From JBQLZO01 sp052168315 (GTDB lineage Bacteria > Planctomycetota > Phycisphaerae > Phycisphaerales > UBA1924): a stretch of 64,000 bases of DNA. This document shows, in pieces, positions 51,485 to 61,198 of this stretch. The notes beneath the pieces were generated by a model. It had not been told where the DNA came from. It did no database searches and saw only the letters and a list, made by a program, of their open reading frames with translations. The position numbers were made by a program, and so were the translations under genes. Position 1 is the first letter of the stretch; each line of letters opens with the position of its first letter. The DNA is taken from the NCBI GenBank assembly GCA_052168315.1, contig JBQLZO010000040.1:62001-126000 (forward strand). The letters are read 5' to 3'.

Positions 51485-52455
51485 CCGATTACCCCACGGC
51501 GATCCGCTCCCCACCGTCCGGGTCGCCCAACTCGAAGGCCCCGTCGCTCGCTCCCCCACAGAGCTGGAGCGTCGGGGCCGCTTCTTTCCCCCACGAACCA
51601 TCAAGCAGTCCCGAGTCCACAACCCCGAACGCCATCCTCACGGGGAGGCAGACGCGGGATAAGTTCAATCGCGTCTTGCCACACGATTGCCGTTGCCGTG
51701 TCCCCACCGCGTCCCCGGCCAAGCACCGCACGGGTGGGGACGGGGTCGGCCTTGCAGGTGTCTAGAAATTAGACATCAGGTGTCTAGATTTCACACAGTT
51801 GGAGCCCCGCCGCTGAGCCACCCGAGCAGCAGGCGGAGCGGGGCAGAGCGTCCCCGCCCGCAGCCAGCCTCGCGCTCGCCGTCCCCGGTCGGGTGTCCCC
51901 GCGTCCCCAGACCGTCCCCGATAACCGATTCTGTTGATCCACTTCGATCCCGCAATCGGACACAGCTACCCGAACAACTCTTACCATCTGGCCCATACTC
52001 GGGTACCCCAAAACTCTCCACAATTCTGTCTTTGAGATGGATTAGCCGGGGCCTCCGATGGAGAGGCACTACCTAGCCCTGAAAGTGTCAGACATCGTCC
52101 CTAAGCGGGGTTAGGCCGGCTCCGCTGGAGCCGGAATCTGGCGTCGCCGGACACCCGGGCAGTCAACCACGCAATGGCGGGTGATCAACCACTGAATGGT
52201 CAATTGCCCGAACAGCGGCGGTGGATTTCGCTGGCCCTCTTGCGAGTCGATGCGAGTTGGTAAGCGTGATCGATAGGGCTCCAGTGTATCGATCATTGCC
52301 GTTCTTCATCTTGCCCCCGGTCCGACATCCCTGACGGCGATCCGCACTGAGGGGCGCCTGCCTCCCTGCAACAGATCTCCCATCGGGTACTATCCCACCT
52401 GAACAGAGCCTTTACACCCTGGCTACCCCGTGGTATCACGATTTGGGATGAACTG
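51485..52455. other. 971-bp stretch without genes, boundary between transfer and defence regions
   Basis: No supported gene. Contents: eight copies of GTCCCC or its complement within 51700-51920; a TGTCTA-GAAAT-TAGACA inverted repeat at about 51760-51776 followed by another TGTCTAGA; and a CCGGCTCC/GGAGCCGG hairpin at 52116-52134. The right part (51920-52455) is poorer in GC. This could be the junction of two separately acquired modules. Confidence 0.5.
52411..52439 (+). promoter_or_regulatory. Candidate promoter of the defence operon
   Basis: TTTACA (52411-52416), 17 nt, TATCAC (52434-52439), ending 16 bp before the hsdM ATG. This implies a very short leader of about 10 nt. No other good promoter lies between here and the end of the window on the plus strand, because the genes that follow overlap or nearly touch. 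Confidence 0.45.
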
Positions 52456-54099
52456 ATGGCGAAACGGCAGGCGAAAGCGGTGAACGACAAATCAAAGAAC
52501 GGCAACGGTGCCACCCTCGGTTTTGAGGAGAAACTCTGGCTGTCCGCCGACAAGCTCCGGGGGTCGATCGATGCCGCCGAGTACAAGCATGTGGTGCTCG
52601 GGCTGCTGTTCCTCAAGTACATCTCCGACGCGTTTCAGGCCCGCCGCGAGGAGTTGCAGGCGCTGTGCGACGACCCGGAATCGGACTACTTCACCGGTGG
52701 CGATGCCGCTTGGGCCGAGCAGACCCTCGAAGACCGGGACGAGTACGCCTCGAAGAATGTCTTCTGGGTGCCTCCCGGCGCCCGCTGGCCCGATCTTCGG
52801 GCAAAGGCCAAGCGGCCGGATATCGCAAAGATTATCGACGATGCGATGTTCGAGGTCGAGAAGGCCAACCCTCGTCTGAAGAATGTGCTCCCGCGCGACT
52901 ACGCCCGGCGCGGCATCCCCGCCGAGCGGCTCGGCGAGCTGATCGACCTGATCTCGGGCATCGGGCTCGGCGACAAGGAATCCAGAGCCCAGGACATCCT
53001 CGGGCGGGTGTACGAGTACTTCCTCGGCAAGTTCGCCGCCGCGGAGGGCAAGCTCGGCGGGGAGTTCTACACGCCCCGGAGCATTGTCAGACTGCTGGTC
53101 GAGATGATCGAGCCCTACCAAGGCCGGGTCTACGACCCCTGCTGCGGCTCGGGCGGGATGTTCGTGCAGTCCGAGCGCTTCGTCGAAGCCCACGGCGGCA
53201 AGGCCAGCGACATCTCCATTTACGGCCAAGAGTCCAACCCGACGACCTGGAAGCTCGCCAACATGAACCTCGCACTGCGAGGCATCGAGGCGCACCTGGG
53301 CGAGAAGCATGCCGACACCTTCCACGACAACCTGCACAAGGATCTCAAGGCCGACTTCATCCTCGCCAACCCGCCCTTCAATATTTCGGACTGGGGCGGC
53401 GAGCGACGCCGCGAGGATGTCCGCTGGAAGTATGGCACACCGCCCACCGGCAACGCCAACTACGGCTGGATCCAGCACTTCATCCACCACCTTGCCCCCA
53501 ACGGCATCGCTGGCTTTGTCATGGCCAACGGCTCGATGTCCTCCAACTCGGGCGGCGAGGGTGAGATCCGCAAGGCCCTCGTCGAGGCCGATCTCGTCGA
53601 TTGCATGATCGCGCTGCCCGGCCAGCTGTTCTTCACCACGGGCATCCCGGTCTGCCTCTGGTTCGTCACCCGCAACAAGACGGGCGGCACGGTGGCGGGA
53701 AAGAAGCTCCGCAATCGCCGCAGGCAGACCCTGTTCATCGATGCCCGCAAGCTCGGCTCGCTCGTCACCCGCACGCTTCGTGACTTGTCCATTGAAGAGA
53801 TCGCCCGCGTCGCCGACACCTACCACGCCTGGCGAGGCGAGTGCGGCACCTACGAGGATGTCCCCGGCTTCTGCAAGTCCGCCACGATCGAGGAGATCGC
53901 CGCCCACGGCTTCGTCCTCACGCCCGGGCGCTATGTCGGCGCGGAGGATATCGAGGACGGCGGCGAGCCATTCGAGGAGAAGCTCGCCCGCCTCAGTGCC
54001 ACGCTGCGAGAACAATTCGCCGAGTCAGCCGAACTGCAGGCCCGCATCGAGGCGAACCTCGATCTGGTCGCTGAGGCTGCTGCGGAGGCGAAGCGATGA
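52456..54099 (+). CDS. hsdM: Type I restriction-modification methyltransferase subunit
   Basis: 547-aa adenine-N6 methyltransferase. An N-terminal HsdM helical domain (20-150) leads to the catalytic domain with SAM motif DPCCGSGGMF near 227, and the N6 catalytic motif NPPFN near 306. The C-terminus (450-547) has the usual helical tail. It forms a modification enzyme with HsdS and a restriction enzyme with HsdR, both encoded further along in the same operon. It overlaps the ImmA-like gene by ATGA, which is not the usual hsdM-hsdS order. Confidence 0.95.
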   Translation: MAKRQAKAVNDKSKNGNGATLGFEEKLWLSADKLRGSIDAAEYKHVVLGLLFLKYISDAFQARREELQALCDDPESDYFTGGDAAWAEQTLEDRDEYASKNVFWVPPGARWPDLRAKAKRPDIAKIIDDAMFEVEKANPRLKNVLPRDYARRGIPAERLGELIDLISGIGLGDKESRAQDILGRVYEYFLGKFAAAEGKLGGEFYTPRSIVRLLVEMIEPYQGRVYDPCCGSGGMFVQSERFVEAHGGKASDISIYGQESNPTTWKLANMNLALRGIEAHLGEKHADTFHDNLHKDLKADFILANPPFNISDWGGERRREDVRWKYGTPPTGNANYGWIQHFIHHLAPNGIAGFVMANGSMSSNSGGEGEIRKALVEADLVDCMIALPGQLFFTTGIPVCLWFVTRNKTGGTVAGKKLRNRRRQTLFIDARKLGSLVTRTLRDLSIEEIARVADTYHAWRGECGTYEDVPGFCKSATIEEIAAHGFVLTPGRYVGAEDIEDGGEPFEEKLARLSATLREQFAESAELQARIEANLDLVAEAAAEAKR

Positions 54100-55256
54100 C
54101 CGTGCGCGTGCAAGTCAACCCGCAGCTTCTCGAATGGGCCTGCGAACGCGCCGGAACCTCCGTGGATGCCCTTGAAGAGACTCATCCGAAGTTCAAGCTG
54201 CGCGCTTGGATCGCGCAAGATGCTGAGCCAACCCTCAAACAACTGGAAGACTTCGCCAAGAAAACGCACACGCCCATCGGTTACCTCTTCCTGCCTTCGC
54301 CGCCGGATGAGCCGGTACCGATCCCGGACTTCCGGACCATCGCCGGGCAGGGCATCGCTCGCCCGTCTCCCGATCTTCTGGACACCATTTACATTTGCCA
54401 ACAGCGTCAGGAGTGGTTCAGGGAGTACGCACGATCCGCACAGGAGCCAGCAGTAGCCTTCATCGATTCGGTGGACCGACGCCGCCAGCCAGAGGCTGTC
54501 GCAGCAGTCATCCGTGATGCTCTCGGCTTCAATCTTGACGAACGCCGCACACTGAGGACTTGGACCGACGCCCTCAGCCGCTTCATCGAGCAGGCCGAAG
54601 ACATCGGTGTATTGGTCATGGTCAGCGGTGTTGTCGGCAGCAACAACAACCGAAAGCTCGACCCCGACGAGTTCCGTGGCTTTGCCCTGAGCGATCCGCT
54701 CGCTCCGCTGATCTTCATCAACAGCTCCGATACCAAGTCGGCACAGATGTTCACCCTCGCCCACGAACTCGCCCACCTCTGGCTCGGCGAAACGGCTTTG
54801 TCTGATGCGACGATGCGGATCGAGCCCAACAACGAGGTCGAGAAGTGGTGCAATCAGGTCGCCGCCGAACTGCTCGTCCCGCTCGATGCCATCCTGGAGC
54901 ACTACCGAGAGACCGACGATCTGACGGCTGAACTCAATCGGCTGGCCCGCATCTTCAAGGTCAGCACGCTCGTTCTTCTGCGCCGCATCTATGACGCCGG
55001 ACGGATGCCCCGCAACGCCTTCTGGGCGGCCTACGACGACGAGGTTGATCGACTGCGGACCATCGCGGCGACCAAGTCGGCTGGCGGAAACTTCTACCAC
55101 ACGACAGCCACTCGGGTCGGCAAGCGATTCGCTCGGGCCATCATTGGCAGCGCTCTGGAAGGCCGGGCGTCGTTTAGCGAGGCGCTCCACCTGCTCGGCT
55201 TCAAGAAGATGGCGACCTTCAAGGACCTGGGGCGGTCCGTGGGGGTCGATATCTAA
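54096..55256 (+). CDS. ImmA/IrrE-type metallopeptidase with HTH domain
   Basis: 386-aa protein with an XRE-like N-terminal domain and a zinc peptidase domain carrying HELAH (H223, E224, H227) with a third ligand likely in E-rich VEKWCNQVAAELLVP near 250. ImmA/IrrE proteins cleave repressors to release phage-defence or DNA-damage genes. Paired with the DUF4411 gene that follows (TAATG overlap), it forms a known toxin-antitoxin-like couple (COG2856 with DUF4411). Here it sits between hsdM and hsdS. Confidence 0.88.
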   Translation: MTVRVQVNPQLLEWACERAGTSVDALEETHPKFKLRAWIAQDAEPTLKQLEDFAKKTHTPIGYLFLPSPPDEPVPIPDFRTIAGQGIARPSPDLLDTIYICQQRQEWFREYARSAQEPAVAFIDSVDRRRQPEAVAAVIRDALGFNLDERRTLRTWTDALSRFIEQAEDIGVLVMVSGVVGSNNNRKLDPDEFRGFALSDPLAPLIFINSSDTKSAQMFTLAHELAHLWLGETALSDATMRIEPNNEVEKWCNQVAAELLVPLDAILEHYRETDDLTAELNRLARIFKVSTLVLLRRIYDAGRMPRNAFWAAYDDEVDRLRTIAATKSAGGNFYHTTATRVGKRFARAIIGSALEGRASFSEALHLLGFKKMATFKDLGRSVGVDI

Positions 55257-55771
55257 TGGCTTACCTGCTCGATGCCAATGTCTTTATGAGTGCGAAGCAA
55301 CTGCATTACGGCTTCGAGTTCTGCCCCGCCTTCTGGGACTGGCTCGTCAGGGAGCACCGCGCGGGCAAGGTGTTCAGCATCGAGAAAGTCTCGGACGAGA
55401 TCCAGGCCGGCACCGACGAACTCTCTCAATGGGCGGCGGGCTTGGACGACGGCTTCTTTCAGGAGCCCGACCAGAACACGCTCGCCGCGCTCGGAACAGT
55501 CAGCCAGTGGGCTACGAGCCATGCGTTCCCGAACGGGCAACGATACACGCCCGCCGCCGTCAGTACCTACCTCCAGGTCGGCGACTACTACCTCGTAGCT
55601 CAGGCGCTGGCTGGCAAGCACACCGTCGTGACCCATGAAGTCCCGGCCAACACCATTCACAAGATCAAGATTCCCAACGCCTGTTTGGCCTTGAAGGTGA
55701 AGTACATGACGCCCTACGAGATGCTTCGCAAAGAGAAGGCTCGGTTCGTGCTCGGGGGGCAAGCCTTATGA
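55256..55771 (+). CDS. DUF4411 PIN-like nuclease toxin
   Basis: 171-aa protein with the PIN-domain opening YLLDANVFM and acidic residues later (E43-like SDEIQAG, D116 in GDYYLVAQA, and a C-terminal E/K-rich part). This matches DUF4411, a family of PIN-type RNases that accompany ImmA/IrrE proteins. The start codon overlaps the ImmA stop (TAATG). Toxin role inferred from family and pairing. Confidence 0.82.
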   Translation: MAYLLDANVFMSAKQLHYGFEFCPAFWDWLVREHRAGKVFSIEKVSDEIQAGTDELSQWAAGLDDGFFQEPDQNTLAALGTVSQWATSHAFPNGQRYTPAAVSTYLQVGDYYLVAQALAGKHTVVTHEVPANTIHKIKIPNACLALKVKYMTPYEMLRKEKARFVLGGQAL

Positions 55772-56193
55772 GCGAGCCCGTCACCCCGTCCAAACTCAGC
55801 GCCCCCACCGTCGCCGTGCTGGAGATGATCGCCGCCGGGCATTCCTACGAGCAGATCATCCAGGCCTACCCGGCGCTGACCTATCGCGACATCTTCGCGG
55901 CGGCCGAGGAGGCGCTCGCGCTCGGCGAGGGTGGCAACGCCGCCCGGATCGCCCGGATCCGCGAGCAGCACCCGCGGGCCTACGAGAAGTGGACGCCGGA
56001 GGAGGAGCAACAACTCCGCGGCCTCATCGCCGCCGGGCACGCCGTCCCGGCCATCGCCCATCGGCTCCAGCGGCAGACCGGCGCGATCCACAGCCGGCTG
56101 GTTAGGCTCGGGCTCAATGAGAAGATGCCTACAATCCCGGCCGAGGGGATGACAAACCTGCCAGATCAAGCGGCGGGAGGACATCATGGCTAA
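55768..56193 (+). CDS. DUF433/SANT-like small DNA-binding protein
   Basis: 141-aa protein. Its N-terminal part (SAPTVAVLEMIAAGHSYEQIIQAYPALTYRDI) looks like a DUF433 antitoxin domain. The C-terminal part (KWTPEEEQQLRGLIAAGHAVPAIAHRLQRQTGAIHSRLVRLG) is a Myb/SANT-like helix-turn-helix. It overlaps the PIN gene by ATGA. A role as antitoxin or operon regulator is plausible. Confidence 0.7.
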   Translation: MSEPVTPSKLSAPTVAVLEMIAAGHSYEQIIQAYPALTYRDIFAAAEEALALGEGGNAARIARIREQHPRAYEKWTPEEEQQLRGLIAAGHAVPAIAHRLQRQTGAIHSRLVRLGLNEKMPTIPAEGMTNLPDQAAGGHHG

Positions 56194-56860
56194 GAAATCA
56201 CCTAAGCCCGTAAGATCCAATGAGGATATCCGGGGCCTGATCTTGCAGTATTTCTACGATCGAAATGCGAATGCGACAAGCGCCCGCGGGAAGAAGGGGT
56301 CAGCTGTCAAGATCAGTGATGTCAAAAAAGAGCTCAAAGCAGCGCATGAGCTGTCCCAGCAGGAGGTGCAGAGCAACCTCACCTACCTTATTAGCCAAGG
56401 CTGGATCGAGGAAGAGGTGGTTGAAAAATCATTTACCACTCAGAGAGGCACCGCCATTCCCTCTGCCACATCTTTTTACAAGATCACCGCCGCAGGGATT
56501 GACAAGATTGAAGGCCCAGGAGAATTCACTATGCCCAGATTCCATGGCATCAAGATCGAGGCTACCGGCCAGAACATCATCACGCTTGGCGATGGGAATC
56601 AGATCAATGCCCAATTCAGCGAACTGGGCACCGCTCTTGCGGACCTTCGCGATGCCATCACTCGCTCGCCGGCACAAGAGCAGGAAAAGCTCTCGTATGT
56701 TGCGGACATCGAGACGATCCAGACACAGCTCGCGAAACCAACTCCCAACAAGAGCATCATCCGATCCGCGTGGGAGACCGTGCAAGTGGCCGCGACATTA
56801 GACGGATGCGCCGGACTGGTAGCGCGGGCGGGCGCACTGATCACAGGATTCCTGTCATGA
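56186..56860 (+). CDS. Unknown winged-helix-like protein inside the defence operon
   Basis: 224-aa protein. The N-terminal half (10-110) has a winged-helix-like pattern (SDVKKELKAAHELSQQEVQSNLTYLISQGWIEE). The middle has an unusual NIITLGDGNQINAQF stretch, similar in style to the GDGN-type beta-motifs seen in some signalling or defence proteins. A hydrophobic end segment GLVARAGALITGFLS may contact membrane. Lower GC than hsdM or hsdR. Its position between antitoxin and hsdS suggests a defence role but there is no known family. Confidence 0.6.
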   Translation: MAKKSPKPVRSNEDIRGLILQYFYDRNANATSARGKKGSAVKISDVKKELKAAHELSQQEVQSNLTYLISQGWIEEEVVEKSFTTQRGTAIPSATSFYKITAAGIDKIEGPGEFTMPRFHGIKIEATGQNIITLGDGNQINAQFSELGTALADLRDAITRSPAQEQEKLSYVADIETIQTQLAKPTPNKSIIRSAWETVQVAATLDGCAGLVARAGALITGFLS

Positions 56861-56956
56861 CCACTCAGTTGCGTTTCTACATTGGGTGTTTGGCGAGCCT
56901 CCTCATCGAGTTGGACTTGTTCGCAGTTCCAGCAGAATTGGACGGAGGGGGTGGCG

Positions 56957-56964
<8 letters not shown>
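56857..56964 (+). CDS. Possible 35-codon coupling ORF before hsdS
   Basis: An ATG that overlaps the previous stop (ATGA) opens a 35-codon frame that ends 8 bp inside hsdS. It contains a short hydrophobic stretch (FYIGCLASLLIELDLFAV). It may simply couple translation of hsdS to the upstream genes. No homology or function is recognised. Confidence 0.35.
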
Positions 56965-58284
<1,320 letters not shown>

Positions 58285-58288
<4 letters not shown>

Positions 58289-59433
58289 CGACAAGCTCTG
58301 GAGATCTCGTCGCCTTCTCCGACGCCGCCATACGCACTGAATTAGAGATGGTAGAGAGGCTGCTTTCGCAGAGTCGCCGACTGTTCTTGATGGGTGCGGG
58401 GTGCAGTAAGGTCGCGGGGTTGCCATTAACGACTGAACTATGCGATCTCGTCATGCAATCCATGAAGGATGCCAAGGCAACGGCGCTCCTGGAATCCATT
58501 CGCAAAGAGTACGATGGAGACGGCAGGGCGACAATCGAGGACTACCTCAGTGACATTGTCGATCTGAAAGCCATGGCTGATCGACGGGTTCAGCGCGGTT
58601 GCAGCAAGGGCACAATCTCATACCAAGGAGCCGATTACGCTGCGACTGAGCTTGACGCTGCACTCAGTGAGATTAAGCGAGGTATCCGCGTCGCGATCAG
58701 CAGTGGCACACCAATCGATATGACTCACCACCGCCGCTTTGTGCGGCATGTAGATGGGCTCCTGACAGATAAGCCATTTTCTCGCAGACGGACTGACTAT
58801 TTCGTACTGAACTACGACACGCTTATTGAGGACGCTCTTGGCAGAGAGCGGATTCGCTACAGCGACGGCCTAGCGGGTGGAATCACGGGCTGGTGGGATC
58901 CTTCACGGTTCGATGATCCGAATCTGTCTGCGAGAGTAGTGAAGCTGCATGGATCGATCGACTGGTGCCTATTCGACCATGACTATTTTCCAAGCCGGCT
59001 GCGACCTACCGGCATTGAGTCTTCCGCTGAGGAACAGGTCATGATCTGGCCTACGGCGACCAAGTATCGCGAAACCCAACTCGACCCCTACGCACAGGTG
59101 CTCGACCTTTTTCGCCGTGCTCTCCGTCCCGGCACCAGCGAGGATGCCGTGCTGATGATCGTTGGCTACAGCTTCGGCGACACACACATCAATCTGGAGA
59201 TTGAGCGTGGGCTCAAGGATTCAGGAGAGCGACTAAGCGTGCTAGCCATGTGCTACGACGATATTCCACCGCTAGCCCTCAAGGGATGGCTCACGAGCGC
59301 CAGAATTGGTCAGCAGGTGAGGGCCTATTGCCGGAACGAGATGTGGCATGGAGGAGAGGTCACAAAGTACACGCAAGATGTGCCTTGGGGTGACTTCTCG
59401 ATTTTGGCTCGTCTACTGGGAGGTGAACGATGA
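58285..59433 (+). CDS. SIR2-family NAD+-hydrolysing defence protein
   Basis: 382-aa SIR2-fold protein. It has the NAD-binding GAGCSKVAG near residue 37, the conserved N of NYDTLIE near 175, the catalytic-type H of KLHGSIDW near 222, and GYSFGDTHIN near 292. SIR2 proteins in defence islands deplete NAD+ on phage infection. It pairs with the HerA gene that follows (overlap ATGA), as in the known SIR2-HerA system. Lower GC than hsdM or hsdR, pointing to separate acquisition. Confidence 0.88.
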
Positions 59434-61196
59434 GCGAGAACATGCCTGATCGTCCGATCGAGAATCTCACAATCGCTACCGTTATTGAAGTAGATGGCAC
59501 CCATGTTGTTGCCCAACTTGATTCGGACTTGGTGGAACTATCAAGAGTGTACCGCGGGGATCTCTATCCAGTCGGGCAGTTTGGATCCATCTTGAAGATT
59601 CACTTTGGCCGCCGTATCCTATACGCCTATGTCGCCCGCCTCAGAATGAAAGCGGACTTTGATCGCGAACGGGGAATCACTGATGTCGCGAACTCAGATG
59701 CACGCATCATCGAGGCAGACCTCTTCGGTGAGGCGGAATGGGAGCGGATCGCTGATGCGAATGGCGAAACAAAATGGCAAATGCGTTTTGAACGCGGTAT
59801 TTCGACATTTCCGTTGCCTCAGCAGCGGGTGTATCTGACGCCGAGATCTGAGCTTCGCGCTCTGTATGGCCAGCAGGAGGCTTCGGCACTGGAACTCGGC
59901 GAGCATGTCGGAGCGGGAGGTGCCAAGTGCTTCGTTGATGTCAACGCCATAGCTTGCAAGCACACTGCGATTCTCGGTTCGACGGGGTCGGGCAAATCAG
60001 CAGCGGTGGCCGCTCTCATTCACGGCATCGTCGGACTCAAGGAAGCTTCGGAGCAGTGGTCGCCGCGAGTCGTGATACTCGACCCACACGATGAATACTC
60101 CAAGGCCTTTCCAGATTGCGCCAAACTTGCCACCGATGACAGCTCGCTGTCCTTGCCTTACTGGTTGCTGAGTCTCGAAGAGACGATTGCCTTGATCATC
60201 GGTCGTACCGAGTACGCGGCTACTTCACTCACGAACATCCTTCGGAACGCGTTGATCGATGCTCGAAAGGGCGGAGCAGAAGCTCTGGGCCTAAGCCCTG
60301 ATGGCATCACCGCAGATTCTCCAATTCCGTACCTCCTCGGCGACCCGCACGGCCTCGACATCTTTGGCAAACGGGACGAGGTATTGGAGGAGACCGGACT
60401 CGTCGGTGCGATTAATGCCCAAAGGCCTGAGGGAAAGGACAAAAAGAACCACGGCGACTATGCAAAGTTGATTGAAAGGCTGGCGTCGCTGTGCAAGGAC
60501 TCGCGATTGTCATTCATGATGAAACCCTGGGACGGCTCAACAGACCATTTTGGTTCGATCGCTGGCCAGTTCCTTGCTGGCGACAAGCTTGTCCGGATCG
60601 TTGATGTGTCCGCAGTGCCCAATGAAGTGGCGGGTGCTGCGAGTGCGGCGATGGCCCGCCTGCTGTTCAGCATCAAGCTTTGGCAGACCGTCGAAGAGCG
60701 GGCAAAGTCACCCGTTGTCTTGGTCTGCGAGGAAGCGCATCGGTATGTCCCCAATCGTGGAGATGCTCAGTACTCCGCCGCGCAGGACGCCATCCGCCGC
60801 ATCGCGAAGGAGGGACGCAAATACGGCGTTGGACTGGTGCTCGTTTCGCAACGCCCCAGTGATGTTGAACCCACAGTGCTTTCGCAGTGCAACTCGTGGA
60901 TTGTTCTTCGAATCACCAATGAAGCGGACCGATCGCATGTAAGGTCGGTTCTGCCAGACTCTCTTGCAGGTTTGACATCCGTCCTGTCGGGGCTGCGTCG
61001 TCGAGAGGCTATTGTGGTTGGTCTAGCAACGGCTTTGCCATCCCGCGTTTTGATTCGTGAATTGGAGCCGGAACTCCTACCCCAGTCTCATGACATCGAC
61101 TTCGTTGCAGGATGGTCAAATGCGCCTACGACCGAGGATGACCTGACTAAGGTGGCTAAGCGATGGCGGTATCAAGATCGGCGGGCTGCCGAGTGA
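59430..61196 (+). CDS. HerA-family DNA translocase, partner of SIR2
   Basis: 588-aa ATPase. The N-terminal HAS-barrel-like region (10-75) is followed by Walker A GSTGSGKS (183-190), Walker B VVLVCEEAHRYVP near 430, and the FtsK/HerA-type sensor region LVSQRPSDVEPTVLSQCNSW near 475. HerA forms hexamers and, with SIR2, makes a large defence complex. It overlaps sir2 by ATGA. hsdR starts 2-3 bp behind its stop, so HerA is inserted within the type I operon. Confidence 0.9.
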   Translation: MSENMPDRPIENLTIATVIEVDGTHVVAQLDSDLVELSRVYRGDLYPVGQFGSILKIHFGRRILYAYVARLRMKADFDRERGITDVANSDARIIEADLFGEAEWERIADANGETKWQMRFERGISTFPLPQQRVYLTPRSELRALYGQQEASALELGEHVGAGGAKCFVDVNAIACKHTAILGSTGSGKSAAVAALIHGIVGLKEASEQWSPRVVILDPHDEYSKAFPDCAKLATDDSSLSLPYWLLSLEETIALIIGRTEYAATSLTNILRNALIDARKGGAEALGLSPDGITADSPIPYLLGDPHGLDIFGKRDEVLEETGLVGAINAQRPEGKDKKNHGDYAKLIERLASLCKDSRLSFMMKPWDGSTDHFGSIAGQFLAGDKLVRIVDVSAVPNEVAGAASAAMARLLFSIKLWQTVEERAKSPVVLVCEEAHRYVPNRGDAQYSAAQDAIRRIAKEGRKYGVGLVLVSQRPSDVEPTVLSQCNSWIVLRITNEADRSHVRSVLPDSLAGLTSVLSGLRRREAIVVGLATALPSRVLIRELEPELLPQSHDIDFVAGWSNAPTTEDDLTKVAKRWRYQDRRAAE

Positions 61197-61198
61197 GC

